From positions 1-38,360 of the IMG/VR virus record IMGVR_UViG_3300025828_000058: DNA of 38,360 bases; one strand, written 5' to 3'. This DNA comes from a virus. Positions within the stretch are counted from its first letter, which is position 1, and the number at the start of each line of letters is the position of its first letter. Positions 1-6,635 of this stretch are shown piece after piece. Made by a program: the position numbers and the translations under genes. The notes beneath the pieces are model-generated. The model made no database searches. It was given only the letters and a program-made list of their open reading frames with translations, and was not told the DNA's origin.

Positions 1-639
1 ACCATCTGGTAATAATTTCTTATCTTGCTCTTTAAGTTGTGGAATTTTTATTTCATCAACACTATCTATCTTTCGAATGTCAGCTAGTTTAAGAAAATCT
101 TCAGGATTCGTTATATGTTCTCCATTATAGATTGCATATCGTGTCGTTCTATTTCCACCAAAGTAAGGCATATTAATCCAGTTTCCTACATCTCCTCGAT
201 CAGTAACTAATTTTATTTGTTTAGGAAATATTTCAGCACTAGGTTTTCCTAACGCTGATGTAATCTCTCTTAGTTTATTAACTACAAGTTTTGCTGATGT
301 AGCTTTCTTAAAGAAAACATAAAGGTGTATTCCACCTGATTTAGTTAAACAAGGTATAAAAGGGGATGTTCCTAGACTCTTTGATAACGTATCTACATCT
401 AAATCGTATTCATCAATATCAATCGCTCCCCATAAAACTTTTGCGTCATCACGAATAGGAACTACACCCAGGCCTTGCTTTCCTTCAAGATGTAGTTCCC
501 ATTGCTGTAACGTCAGCTTTTCAGCTATTGTTCTTGCTGTACCAGACCGCTTTACGCCAGACTGATCTGTATCTAAATCATATCTGCCGTAAGCACGGTC
601 TAAACCACTAAATAAATTATAAAAATTTTCTGCTAGCAT
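1..639 (-). CDS. Archaeo-eukaryotic-type primase-polymerase (partial, C-terminus beyond the left edge)
   Basis: An open frame of 213 codons runs from ATG at 639 off the left edge, so only the N-terminal part is present. Visible motifs are those of the AEP superfamily, closest in my recollection to the primase domain of TOTE conflict systems. There is a D-x-D metal site in WGAIDIDEYD (D74, D76), the S-G-G-x-H nucleotide-binding motif in TKSGGIHLYVFF (H105), and EIFPKQ followed by GNWINMPYF at about 136-160. The expected role is primer synthesis, or primase/polymerase activity, in phage DNA replication. Its ATG overlaps the stop of the SSB-like gene by one base (TAATG), which implies translational coupling in the same leftward early operon. 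The missing C-terminus may carry a helicase or a further domain. Confidence 0.85.
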   Translation of the reverse strand, partial: MLAENFYNLFSGLDRAYGRYDLDTDQSGVKRSGTARTIAEKLTLQQWELHLEGKQGLGVVPIRDDAKVLWGAIDIDEYDLDVDTLSKSLGTSPFIPCLTKSGGIHLYVFFKKATSAKLVVNKLREITSALGKPSAEIFPKQIKLVTDRGDVGNWINMPYFGGNRTTRYAIYNGEHITNPEDFLKLADIRKIDSVDEIKIPQLKEQDKKLLPDG

Positions 640-1400
640 TAGAATGGAATGTCATCGCCATCTTCTACTGCTGCAGCTTTTTTCTCACCTCTTTTAATAG
701 ATTCCGATAAAGCTTTCGCATCTTTATATAAATTTGCGTTAGTAATAGGCGCAGGTTCTCCTACGTTATAGACGAACCATGAACCTTTATCATTATCTTT
801 CTCTCTTGTAGAGATTTCCCATGAGTAATAAAAAGTAGGAGGTTCAATCATTTTACCATTTACTACTTCTTTTTGTAACTTCATTCTCGTTAACCAGTTT
901 CTAGAAACGGATAAAAGAGATCCAGTCATCGACATTACAGCAGGGTCGTAGCTACCATCTTCATTAATAACCATAACGTAATGGTCTGCGGTATCAGCAA
1001 TTTCATTTCCATTCGGAAGTACAAAGCGACCGTTCTCATTTTTCGTTAGATCGGAAGGTCTATCTTCGTGTGATTGAACTAATCCACCACCTTTTTCTCT
1101 TGGAACCCACTCTACGTAAGATTTCATAAATTCACAAGGAACAACTTTAATCGACCCTGTATATAGTTTTTTAGTAACTGTATTGAAGATATGACCTTCT
1201 TCAGCACCTTCTATATACTTATCGTCTTTCTTCTTCCTTTGAGGGCTTCCTGATTGAACAATCGCCAATCTTGGAATACTCATATCTTCAGTTTTTACGT
1301 TCTGAAGTCCTTTACCAGCATCAGCTATAATTTGATCTGCTAATTCAGCTAGTATTACATTTGTTGTTTCTTTTTTAACAACTTGCTTTTCTTCTGACAT
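639..1400 (-). CDS. Putative ssDNA-binding protein with SSB-type acidic C-terminal tip
   Basis: This is a 253-residue protein of a family common beside phage replication genes. I recall the IPRLAIVQSGSPQ / YIEGAEEGHIFNT / VEWVPREKGGG pattern but know no characterised member. The last residues, VEDGDDIPF, match the acidic tip of bacterial SSB (E. coli SSB ends DDDIPF). That tip docks SSB-interacting proteins such as helicases, exonucleases and primase. Together with its place directly upstream of the primase-polymerase (TAATG overlap), this supports ssDNA binding and recruitment during replication or recombination. An AAAGGAG lies about a dozen bases before the ATG, inside the end of the preceding gene, so spacing is long. 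The function is inferred; no OB-fold can be confirmed by eye. Confidence 0.7.
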   Translation of the reverse strand: MSEEKQVVKKETTNVILAELADQIIADAGKGLQNVKTEDMSIPRLAIVQSGSPQRKKKDDKYIEGAEEGHIFNTVTKKLYTGSIKVVPCEFMKSYVEWVPREKGGGLVQSHEDRPSDLTKNENGRFVLPNGNEIADTADHYVMVINEDGSYDPAVMSMTGSLLSVSRNWLTRMKLQKEVVNGKMIEPPTFYYSWEISTREKDNDKGSWFVYNVGEPAPITNANLYKDAKALSESIKRGEKKAAAVEDGDDIPF

Positions 1401-1404
1401 ATCG

Positions 1405-1986
1405 TTATTTTTCTCCTTTCGATAATTTTACTTTCGCTAAAGGTGTTTCATACCAATTAAATAATTCTTCTGGTATATCTTCTCCTTTATTTCGAAGGTC
1501 TTTAAAAGTAGCTTTTAAAGTTTGAGGATGTACTGAAGCTTTTTCGTCATAGTTATCTTGACCATTTTCTTTCAATATTCCTTTAATCCTTTCAGCTTCC
1601 TCGTGTTCACCACGAGCAAACGATAAAGTTATATCATGTTTAATAATATCTCCTAAACCGTTATCGTCAAGCCAGCCTAAAGCTTCTTTTTCTTTTTCCT
1701 TTTTAATACTAGCATATAGTTCATCTTTGATAGCAATTTCTGTGCCATCGTCCATAACGAACTTACTAATATTTAAAGACGCCATTACATCTGGTATTTC
1801 TTTTTCTTTAACATCTTTAATTTCTTCATATGTTTGACTAGCTAAAGTTTTATACTCAGCATACTGACGTTCCTTTTCTACGAGTTTACGACAAACTAAA
1901 TTTAGTTTTCCTAACTTTTCATCTGTCGGTATCTCACGTTGTTGTTTAGCATCTTCTTCAAGACTACTAAATATTTCAGTTGACAT
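1405..1986 (-). CDS. Conserved phage protein of unknown function, early region
   Basis: A 193-residue charged protein. I chose ATG at 1986 (MSTEIFSSLEED) over an in-frame ATG ten codons upstream at 2016, because AAAGGAG sits at ideal spacing in front of it. It then overlaps the end of the previous gene by 11 bp. The central part is a Lys/Glu-rich, probably helical coiled coil (about 45-85). The C-terminal half carries WLDDNGLGDIIKHDITLSF and SVHPQTLKATFKDL, motifs I recognise from hypothetical proteins next to phage ssDNA-binding or recombination genes. Its neighbours suggest a role in replication or recombination. No catalytic motif is visible. Confidence 0.75.
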   Translation of the reverse strand: MSTEIFSSLEEDAKQQREIPTDEKLGKLNLVCRKLVEKERQYAEYKTLASQTYEEIKDVKEKEIPDVMASLNISKFVMDDGTEIAIKDELYASIKKEKEKEALGWLDDNGLGDIIKHDITLSFARGEHEEAERIKGILKENGQDNYDEKASVHPQTLKATFKDLRNKGEDIPEELFNWYETPLAKVKLSKGEK

Positions 1987-2314
1987 TGTCTTTCTCCTTT
2001 CTTCCGAATAAGTCAATTGATACTGAATAATAAGCTTTCGTTTGCTTATCCCATTTCAGTAATTTCATATAGCCATTATTAATTTCACCGGCCACCATGG
2101 CCGTTATAGCGATTGCCGCCGGGTCTCCCATAGCTAATATATAATCTTCATCTGTAAAGTCTTTTAACTTTTTCCGTACAGCGTTCACTGCTAGATTAGA
2201 TGAAAATACAATTTGACTTCCGAAAGGAAAGATAACATCTAGTTCACCGAATCGTGCGGCAGGTAAAACGTTCACCGATGGATTCTCTTGTACTATAAAT
2301 ACTCTCGAACTCAT
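1976..2314 (-). CDS. Conserved small phage protein, first gene of the leftward early operon
   Basis: A 112-residue protein without a recognisable catalytic motif. The pattern of AARFGELDVIFPFGSQIVF, LKDFTDEDYILAMGDPAAI and KLLKWDKQTKAYYSVSIDL is one I recall from many phage and prophage hypothetical proteins located upstream of ssDNA-binding and primase genes. AAAGGAG precedes the ATG closely. It is the promoter-proximal gene of the minus-strand early operon, divergent from the helicase across a 70-bp AT-rich gap. Its stop lies within the start region of the next gene, so expression is probably coupled. Confidence 0.75.
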   Translation of the reverse strand: MSSRVFIVQENPSVNVLPAARFGELDVIFPFGSQIVFSSNLAVNAVRKKLKDFTDEDYILAMGDPAAIAITAMVAGEINNGYMKLLKWDKQTKAYYSVSIDLFGRKEKDNVN

Positions 2315-2384
2315 TTGTTTCTCCTTTCTTATTTTTCGATATAATATAAAATAATTTAATAAAGTATACAGAAAGAATTATAAA
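2315..2384. promoter_or_regulatory. Divergent early promoter region between helicase and early operon
   Basis: This 70-bp, very AT-rich gap is the only divergent gene junction in the window, so it must supply transcription starts in both directions. On the plus strand a perfect TATAAT lies at 2340-2345, about 40 bp before the helicase ATG. A weak TTGTTT at 2315-2320 has a long 19-bp spacer. On the minus strand there are TATATTATA-type -10 candidates in the same stretch. The minus-strand SD AAAGGAG is also here. The helicase has only a poor SD-like GAAAG. No operator-like inverted repeat is obvious. The promoter elements are by eye and unproven. Confidence 0.5.
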
Positions 2385-3860
2385 ATGACGCAAGTATCTT
2401 TTAGTGATAATGAATTTATAGATTATAAATATAAGACGAAACCATTTAAACATCAATGGGACGTCTTTAAAACTTCTCGTGATGAAGAATATTACGCTCT
2501 TTTTATGGAGCAAGGTACAGGTAAATCAAAAGTTATTGTAGACACGATAACTCATCTTGCAAGAAAAGGCAGTATTGATAGTGCAGTTATTGTAGCACCT
2601 AAAGGTGTTTATCGAAATTGGCTAAAGCAAGAAATACCTATTCATATGCCTGATGATGTCCTTGATTCTATCTACATGGAAATATGGAATCCTATTGAAA
2701 CGAAAAAGAATATAGAACGATTAACGGAGTTTATGAAATCTAATCATAACGGTCTTAAAGTCTTTATTATTAATATAGAAGCTTTTAGTACATTAAAAGG
2801 ACTTCACTATACACAACGATTTTTAAATGTTCATAAGTCTATGGTCGTGATTGATGAATCATCAACAATAAAGCATAAGACTGCTCGAAGAACAAAGAAC
2901 TTATTAAAGCTTGCGAATATGGCAAAGTATCGTAGAATATTAACAGGAACACCCGTAACTGCAGGTCCAATCGATATCTATACTCAGATGTCTTTTCTTT
3001 CCGATAATATTTTACAATCTTCTTTCTATGGCTTTCGTAATCGTTACTGTGTTCTAAGAAGGCGAACTATTAATATGAGAACGTTTGACGAAATCGTAGA
3101 TTATCAGAACTTAGATGAACTACAAGATATCTTAAAACCGTACTCCTATCGTGTAACGAAAGCTGAATGCTTAGATTTACCAGATAAAGTTTATACAAAA
3201 AGAGAAATTGAAATGACTCCGAAACAGAAAAAAATATATGACATCTTAAAGAAAAAAGCATATATTGAATTATCGGAAGAAAAGTCTGTAACAGCACCTC
3301 TTGTTATTACACGATTATTAAGACTGCAACAGATTATGTGTGGCTTCGTAAAGTATGATGACGGAAGAGAAGAAGAAATAGATAAAGTTAATCCTCGAAT
3401 AGAAGAATTACTTCAAGTATTAGAAGAAACAGAAGGTCAAGTTATTATCTGGTCTAACTATACTCGATCTATTCATGATATAGAAAATGCAATTAAAAAA
3501 CATATGAAAAATAAAACTTGCGCCACTTATTATGGAGATACTAAATCGGAAGATAGACAGGAAATAGTAACTCAATTCCAAGCTGGTGAAATAGATTACT
3601 TTATAGGACAACCTAGAACAGGTGGTTATGGATTAACTTTAACTAACGCCACTACTGTTATTTATTATGCGAATAGTTATGATTTAGAAGTACGATTACA
3701 GTCGGAAGATCGACCTCATAGAATTGGCCAAACGAATAAAGTTACTTATATTGACTTCGTAACTCCTAAGACTATTGATGAAAAAATATTTGAAGCGTTA
3801 AGAAATAAAAAATCTTTAGCAGATAGTATTACAGGGGATAATTGGAAAGAGTGGATTTAA
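2385..3860 (+). CDS. SNF2-like DEAD/DEAH superfamily 2 helicase/ATPase
   Basis: A 491-residue SF2 ATPase with the full motif set. The Q-like KPFKHQWDVF precedes motif I MEQGTGKSK (K47). Motif II is VVIDESS (157-160), motif III ILTGTPVT (186-192). The C-terminal RecA-like domain has QVIIWSNYTRSI and the SNF2-type motif VI RPHRIGQTNKV (443-449). Phages use such enzymes in DNA replication, recombination or genome remodelling. It lacks the large insertions of chromatin remodellers, as phage members do. It is the only plus-strand gene here: divergent from the early operon, and convergent with the last late gene, whose stop it overlaps by 4 bp. A weak SD (GAAAG) suggests modest translation. Confidence 0.93.
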   Translation: MTQVSFSDNEFIDYKYKTKPFKHQWDVFKTSRDEEYYALFMEQGTGKSKVIVDTITHLARKGSIDSAVIVAPKGVYRNWLKQEIPIHMPDDVLDSIYMEIWNPIETKKNIERLTEFMKSNHNGLKVFIINIEAFSTLKGLHYTQRFLNVHKSMVVIDESSTIKHKTARRTKNLLKLANMAKYRRILTGTPVTAGPIDIYTQMSFLSDNILQSSFYGFRNRYCVLRRRTINMRTFDEIVDYQNLDELQDILKPYSYRVTKAECLDLPDKVYTKREIEMTPKQKKIYDILKKKAYIELSEEKSVTAPLVITRLLRLQQIMCGFVKYDDGREEEIDKVNPRIEELLQVLEETEGQVIIWSNYTRSIHDIENAIKKHMKNKTCATYYGDTKSEDRQEIVTQFQAGEIDYFIGQPRTGGYGLTLTNATTVIYYANSYDLEVRLQSEDRPHRIGQTNKVTYIDFVTPKTIDEKIFEALRNKKSLADSITGDNWKEWI

Positions 3861-4660
3861 GTTGTGATATCAGGATTATTTATAATATATAAAATACTGA
3901 TAGACGCAGACACATTAAAACTTACAGAAGCCGAACTAGATACAGCTCTAAACTCTATATCTGTTTTCTCGGTTAATTTAATTGGAAAACTATACATCTG
4001 TAGATGATTCCCGTCTGTTAGTACAATTACTTCTTTTGTGTTAAATACTCCACCCTGTGGTCTTGCCACTAACAAAGTTTTTAAAACAGCAGGAGTATTT
4101 GAACTATTCCCTGTTGAGATATTTGTTTGATGAATATAAGCAGTGTAGTTAGCTGGTACAGTCCAAAAAGCTTGAAGTGTTTGATTAGTTCCGTCTCCAT
4201 TAATTGTAGTGTAAATATTTGCAGGTACACCTGTCGTCACTGTTCCTGTTCCTACATAAATAATTCCTGCGTTTGCCTCGCCACTTCCTGCGGTTAAAAC
4301 TATTGCTCTGTTTACTCGTAGAAATGAATTAGTAGTCGTAACAGCCGTTTGACCATTCATAGTTATTGTTTCAGAAATTTCATTATAATCTCCGTCTAAT
4401 CCAGAAATTAAAACTGTTCTTGCACCTGTTCCTGCTGACGTATCATTTACATCTGAACTTGATACTGTCATAGTAGTTGCACTTGGTGGGTAAGAATATA
4501 AACCTCCTTGTGCCCAAATAGTTTCTACACTATCTCCAACAACTGCATTTTGTCCAAACTTATAAACATGTTTATGATAAGCGATTTGATTTCTCGATAC
4601 TTGTAATTCAAACGGTTCAGTTCGACCTATTCTTGATATAGAAGATACAAGTTTAGTCAT
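3857..4660 (-). CDS. Putative virion structural protein, marine-phage family
   Basis: A 267-residue protein, predicted all-beta, rich in Thr, Ser, Val and Gly. Motifs such as ISRIGRTEPFELQVSR, WAQGGLYSYPPSA and GLDGDYNEISETITMNGQ are familiar to me from structural or hypothetical proteins of marine podo- and myophages. It is the last gene of the leftward late block, following the lysis genes by an 8-bp overlap with the 72-aa membrane protein. Its terminal codon overlaps the convergent helicase stop. A role as a head or tail surface/decoration protein is plausible. No fold can be assigned with certainty from sequence alone. Confidence 0.75.
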   Translation of the reverse strand: MTKLVSSISRIGRTEPFELQVSRNQIAYHKHVYKFGQNAVVGDSVETIWAQGGLYSYPPSATTMTVSSSDVNDTSAGTGARTVLISGLDGDYNEISETITMNGQTAVTTTNSFLRVNRAIVLTAGSGEANAGIIYVGTGTVTTGVPANIYTTINGDGTNQTLQAFWTVPANYTAYIHQTNISTGNSSNTPAVLKTLLVARPQGGVFNTKEVIVLTDGNHLQMYSFPIKLTEKTDIEFRAVSSSASVSFNVSASISILYIINNPDITT

Positions 4661-4871
4661 AAGTTTTAATTAAGAACTCTTCAATCCACATTACTCGATC
4701 TTCCATTTGAAGAATCTTTTCTTTTATAATCGCTATATCTTGTTGTATTTCTGCAACACGATCAGCTTTTCTTTCTACAGCATTTAATCTTTCTGACCAC
4801 ATTCCCCATGTCATTGCGAGTGTAGCTATAAGCACCACATAAGGTAATACAGTTTTGAGATCTAATTGCAT
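4653..4871 (-). CDS. Small membrane protein with coiled coil, lysis region
   Basis: A 72-residue protein with one N-terminal hydrophobic segment (about 8-24, LPYVVLIATLAMTWGMW). A predicted coiled coil follows with regular hydrophobic spacing (VERKADRVAEIQQDIAIIKEKI, positions about 32-60). The topology of a single N-terminal anchor plus a helical periplasmic stalk resembles inner-membrane spanins or holin accessory proteins, and it sits three genes after the 3TM holin. No outer-membrane lipoprotein partner is evident nearby, so spanin is only a possibility. It begins 14 bp after the preceding gene and has no good SD. Confidence 0.65.
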   Translation of the reverse strand: MQLDLKTVLPYVVLIATLAMTWGMWSERLNAVERKADRVAEIQQDIAIIKEKILQMEDRVMWIEEFLIKTYD

Positions 4872-4885
4872 AGTTTATTCTATCA

Positions 4886-5104
4886 TTAATGTTCCATTTT
4901 GCGAATACTTTTAATAAAAATTCTTCCTTGAATTTCTTCTAATTCTGCCTCTGCTTCACCACAAGTAATTAATACAGTAGGTCCCATATTACGTTTCATA
5001 ATACGTTTCTTCTCTAAACACTCACCAACACCTGTTGTGTAAACATGTTCTAGCAGTTCTCCATTACCACTAAATAAACAAAGAACCATCACTACTTTCC
5101 ACAT
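4886..5104 (-). CDS. Small unknown protein, possibly exported, lysis region
   Basis: A 72-residue protein not recognised. A short hydrophobic start (MWKVVMVLCLFSG) could be a weak signal or signal-anchor segment. Three cysteines (C9, C29, C48) could form a disulfide outside the cytoplasm. The lipobox rule is not satisfied, because a Leu precedes C9. The tail is basic (IKSIRKMEH). Its ATG overlaps the stop of the upstream gene by one base (TAATG), so it is probably coexpressed with the TM/coiled-coil protein. If the two work as a pair they would occupy the position of a spanin pair, but this is inference. Confidence 0.6.
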   Translation of the reverse strand: MWKVVMVLCLFSGNGELLEHVYTTGVGECLEKKRIMKRNMGPTVLITCGEAEAELEEIQGRIFIKSIRKMEH

Positions 5105-5484
5105 TAGTGACCGTTCCCATTCGCAAAAGCAATATCTCTTGTAGCGTCTTTTAGTTTTTCTACGTCTTTAGTTAGTTTATCCACTTGTTCTTCCAAATGC
5201 TCTAACATAACTTGAGTGTGTAAATTTTCTTCTAATTGTAAAGCGTGTTTTTCAATCATTTTCGCATTCATTTCAATTAGCATATATATCTCTAAATTTT
5301 TAGGAGTTTGTTCTGCCTTTTTTAAAAGATCAGCTTCCATTAATTGACGATTAGTTTCTAAGATATTTAATCGTTCAATAACACCAAAATAAGCCCAAGC
5401 ACCTACGACTACGGCAGTTACAATAGAAATTAAATTTCTAATCGGCATTCCAACTGTTGTTTTATCGCTTATTTCCATAACCAT
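5104..5484 (-). CDS. Membrane-anchored coiled-coil protein, i-spanin-like topology
   Basis: A 126-residue protein with an N-terminal transmembrane segment (about 16-34, NLISIVTAVVVGAWAYFGV). A long helical region with heptad-like spacing follows (about 36-116, including LHTQVMLEHLEEQVDKLTK). I recall similar proteins in marine phages as unannotated lysis neighbours. The topology fits an inner-membrane spanin or holin partner. The start may be ATG 5484 or ATG 5478. Neither has a clear SD, and both lie within the end of the 24-aa ORF at 5469-5543, which suggests translation by coupling to that ORF. Identity is uncertain. Confidence 0.65.
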   Translation of the reverse strand: MVMEISDKTTVGMPIRNLISIVTAVVVGAWAYFGVIERLNILETNRQLMEADLLKKAEQTPKNLEIYMLIEMNAKMIEKHALQLEENLHTQVMLEHLEEQVDKLTKDVEKLKDATRDIAFANGNGH

Positions 5485-5543
5485 AACATTATAATTAATA
5501 ATAGCATTACTGCTGCAGTTAAATAAATGAACCAGTCTTTCAT
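5469..5543 (-). CDS. 24-residue single-TM peptide in the lysis cassette
   Basis: A tiny ORF of 24 codons: MKDWFIYLTAA then a run of Val, Met, Leu and Ile, ending LWLWK. Residues 4-23 form one hydrophobic helix of membrane-spanning length flanked by Lys at both ends. Its ATG abuts the holin stop exactly (TAA then ATG). Its end overlaps the start of the 126-aa protein, which itself lacks an SD, so the ORF would provide the coupling. This fills the otherwise empty 59 bp between two lysis genes. The composition and place suggest a small membrane peptide such as an accessory holin, antiholin or leader. There is no family match; translation is unproven. Confidence 0.5.
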   Translation of the reverse strand: MKDWFIYLTAAVMLLLIIMLWLWK

Positions 5544-5930
5544 TTATTTCTTAAACTTTTTAATCGCTAAATCAGTTACTTTCAATCCAAAAGATGATGC
5601 GATAGCTGCCATTAAAGCCCATATATACCAATCAGGTAAACTATCTAATGTTTGAAATCCTTCTTTTAATTTATCAATCCATTCATACTTTCCAAAAAAA
5701 ATTGCACCAAAAACTATAAGGAGTGGAATTGAGAGAATGACCGTAAACCATTCATCTCTCCACGAGTTTTGCATGTTCTTTTGTGAGGCAATAGCGTATT
5801 CAATTTCACCTTCTGCCATTTTTCGAATATGGGTTTGCTCAGCTTCCGCCATAAGCTTTTTAGTTTCCGTTTTTGTTTTAATAACATCAACAGCCCCCTT
5901 TGCTACAGTTCCTAGTAATGACCAAATCAT
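5544..5930 (-). CDS. Holin, 3TM family (gene-transfer-agent holin type)
   Basis: A 128-residue protein with the signature of the 3TM holins described for gene-transfer-agent release. An N-terminal hydrophobic/amphipathic helix (1-17) comes first, then a charged helical stretch (18-56, KTETKKLMAEAEQ). The conserved WRDEWFTVILSIPLL enters the second membrane segment (61-79), and the third is WYIWALMAAIASSFG (101-115). The role is permeabilisation of the inner membrane so that the lysozyme can reach the cell wall. It follows the lysozyme gene with a one-base TAATG overlap, the expected lysis pairing, and is followed directly by the 24-aa peptide. Confidence 0.85.
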   Translation of the reverse strand: MIWSLLGTVAKGAVDVIKTKTETKKLMAEAEQTHIRKMAEGEIEYAIASQKNMQNSWRDEWFTVILSIPLLIVFGAIFFGKYEWIDKLKEGFQTLDSLPDWYIWALMAAIASSFGLKVTDLAIKKFKK

Positions 5931-6352
5931 TATGATTCCCTTACTATATCCGCTAAATCGTTTGCACGATTAGGTGTTTGTTTCGCCCACCGACTGTCTA
6001 ACATTTCATCAGCCGCAGTTACATAATCTTTTTCTTCTAGAGCGGCCTTAAACTTTTTAAAGCCACATAGGCGAGGATAGCCTAACTGAAAACACATTTC
6101 AATAATAACCCCATAAATTTCTTCTGGATGTTCATGTTTATCGATAAATTTGTCAGCATCCAATACTGCTGTTTCAAAGTCTTTTTCAAAATAACGCATT
6201 ACAACGTCATCTGAATATTCAACATCTTCTTCTAAATCGTCTGAATTTAATACTAAATGTCCTACACCAAAAGTTTTTAAGCCTAGAGAATCTTTATATA
6301 TTTTATTAATTTTGCCTTCGTGCTTAATAATACGTTCTTTAATCGCTTCCAA
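5930..6352 (-). CDS. Endolysin, T4-type lysozyme (GH24)
   Basis: A 140-residue muramidase that cleaves the MurNAc-GlcNAc bond of peptidoglycan. The N-terminus carries the GH24 catalytic triad at near-identical positions to T4 lysozyme: E12 (IIKHEG), D21 (YKDSLG) and T27 (KTFGVGH). The C-terminal lobe includes CFQLGYPRLCGFKKF and the usual DSRWAKQTPNRA arginine/threonine-proline motif. It is slightly shorter than T4 lysozyme (164 aa). No signal peptide or SAR anchor is visible, so release depends on the adjacent holin. The start overlaps the end of the nuclease gene by 14 bp and the stop overlaps the holin start. Confidence 0.95.
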   Translation of the reverse strand: MEAIKERIIKHEGKINKIYKDSLGLKTFGVGHLVLNSDDLEEDVEYSDDVVMRYFEKDFETAVLDADKFIDKHEHPEEIYGVIIEMCFQLGYPRLCGFKKFKAALEEKDYVTAADEMLDSRWAKQTPNRANDLADIVRES

Positions 6353-6635
6353 AATAACACTCTCCGTTGTCTTGTACGAAAAGTAATTTTACACTATATT
6401 GTTTTTGTTTGCTAGAAGGTTTTCTATATATTTTTTGTCCATTCTTCTTTCTAAATGTCTCACTTTTAATGTCTACTCCTATAAGTTTCTCGCCATCAAA
6501 TATAACAACGTCAATAAAACCAGTAACATGAACGTTTTTAAAAACATGATAACCTTGCTTCAATAACCATGAAATACCAGCGTATTCTGCTGATGTTCCT
6601 TTAACCGCTTTACTAAGGGTTAATATATTCTCCAC
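6339..6635 (-). CDS. PD-(D/E)XK-like nuclease, Holliday-resolvase-like
   Basis: A 98-residue protein starting with GTG at 6635; no ATG is available before the conserved region. Its layout is that of small PD-(D/E)XK nucleases. An N-terminal helix has an acidic residue (GTSAEYAGISWLLKQGY, E17). Next comes a beta-hairpin with GFIDVVIFDGEKL (D42). The strand LIGVDIKSE follows, supplying D54 and K56 of the D-x-K motif. Small resolvases of the Hjc type and phage debranching endonucleases share this core. A plausible job is resolving branched phage DNA before packaging. It overlaps the preceding large protein by 23 bp, an unusual amount here, and sits directly before the lysozyme. Confidence 0.7.
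   Translation of the reverse strand: MENILTLSKAVKGTSAEYAGISWLLKQGYHVFKNVHVTGFIDVVIFDGEKLIGVDIKSETFRKKNGQKIYRKPSSKQKQYSVKLLFVQDNGECYFGSD

Noticed and set aside
1976-2016. Longer start for the 193-aa early protein (ATG at 2016)
   Set aside because: It would overlap the previous gene by 41 bp and lacks an SD, whereas ATG at 1986 has AAAGGAG at proper spacing.
2244-2513. Minus-strand ORF of 89 codons across the divergent promoter region
   Set aside because: The product is Phe/Ile/Lys-rich low-complexity sequence, antisense to the helicase start and overlapping the first early gene in another frame.
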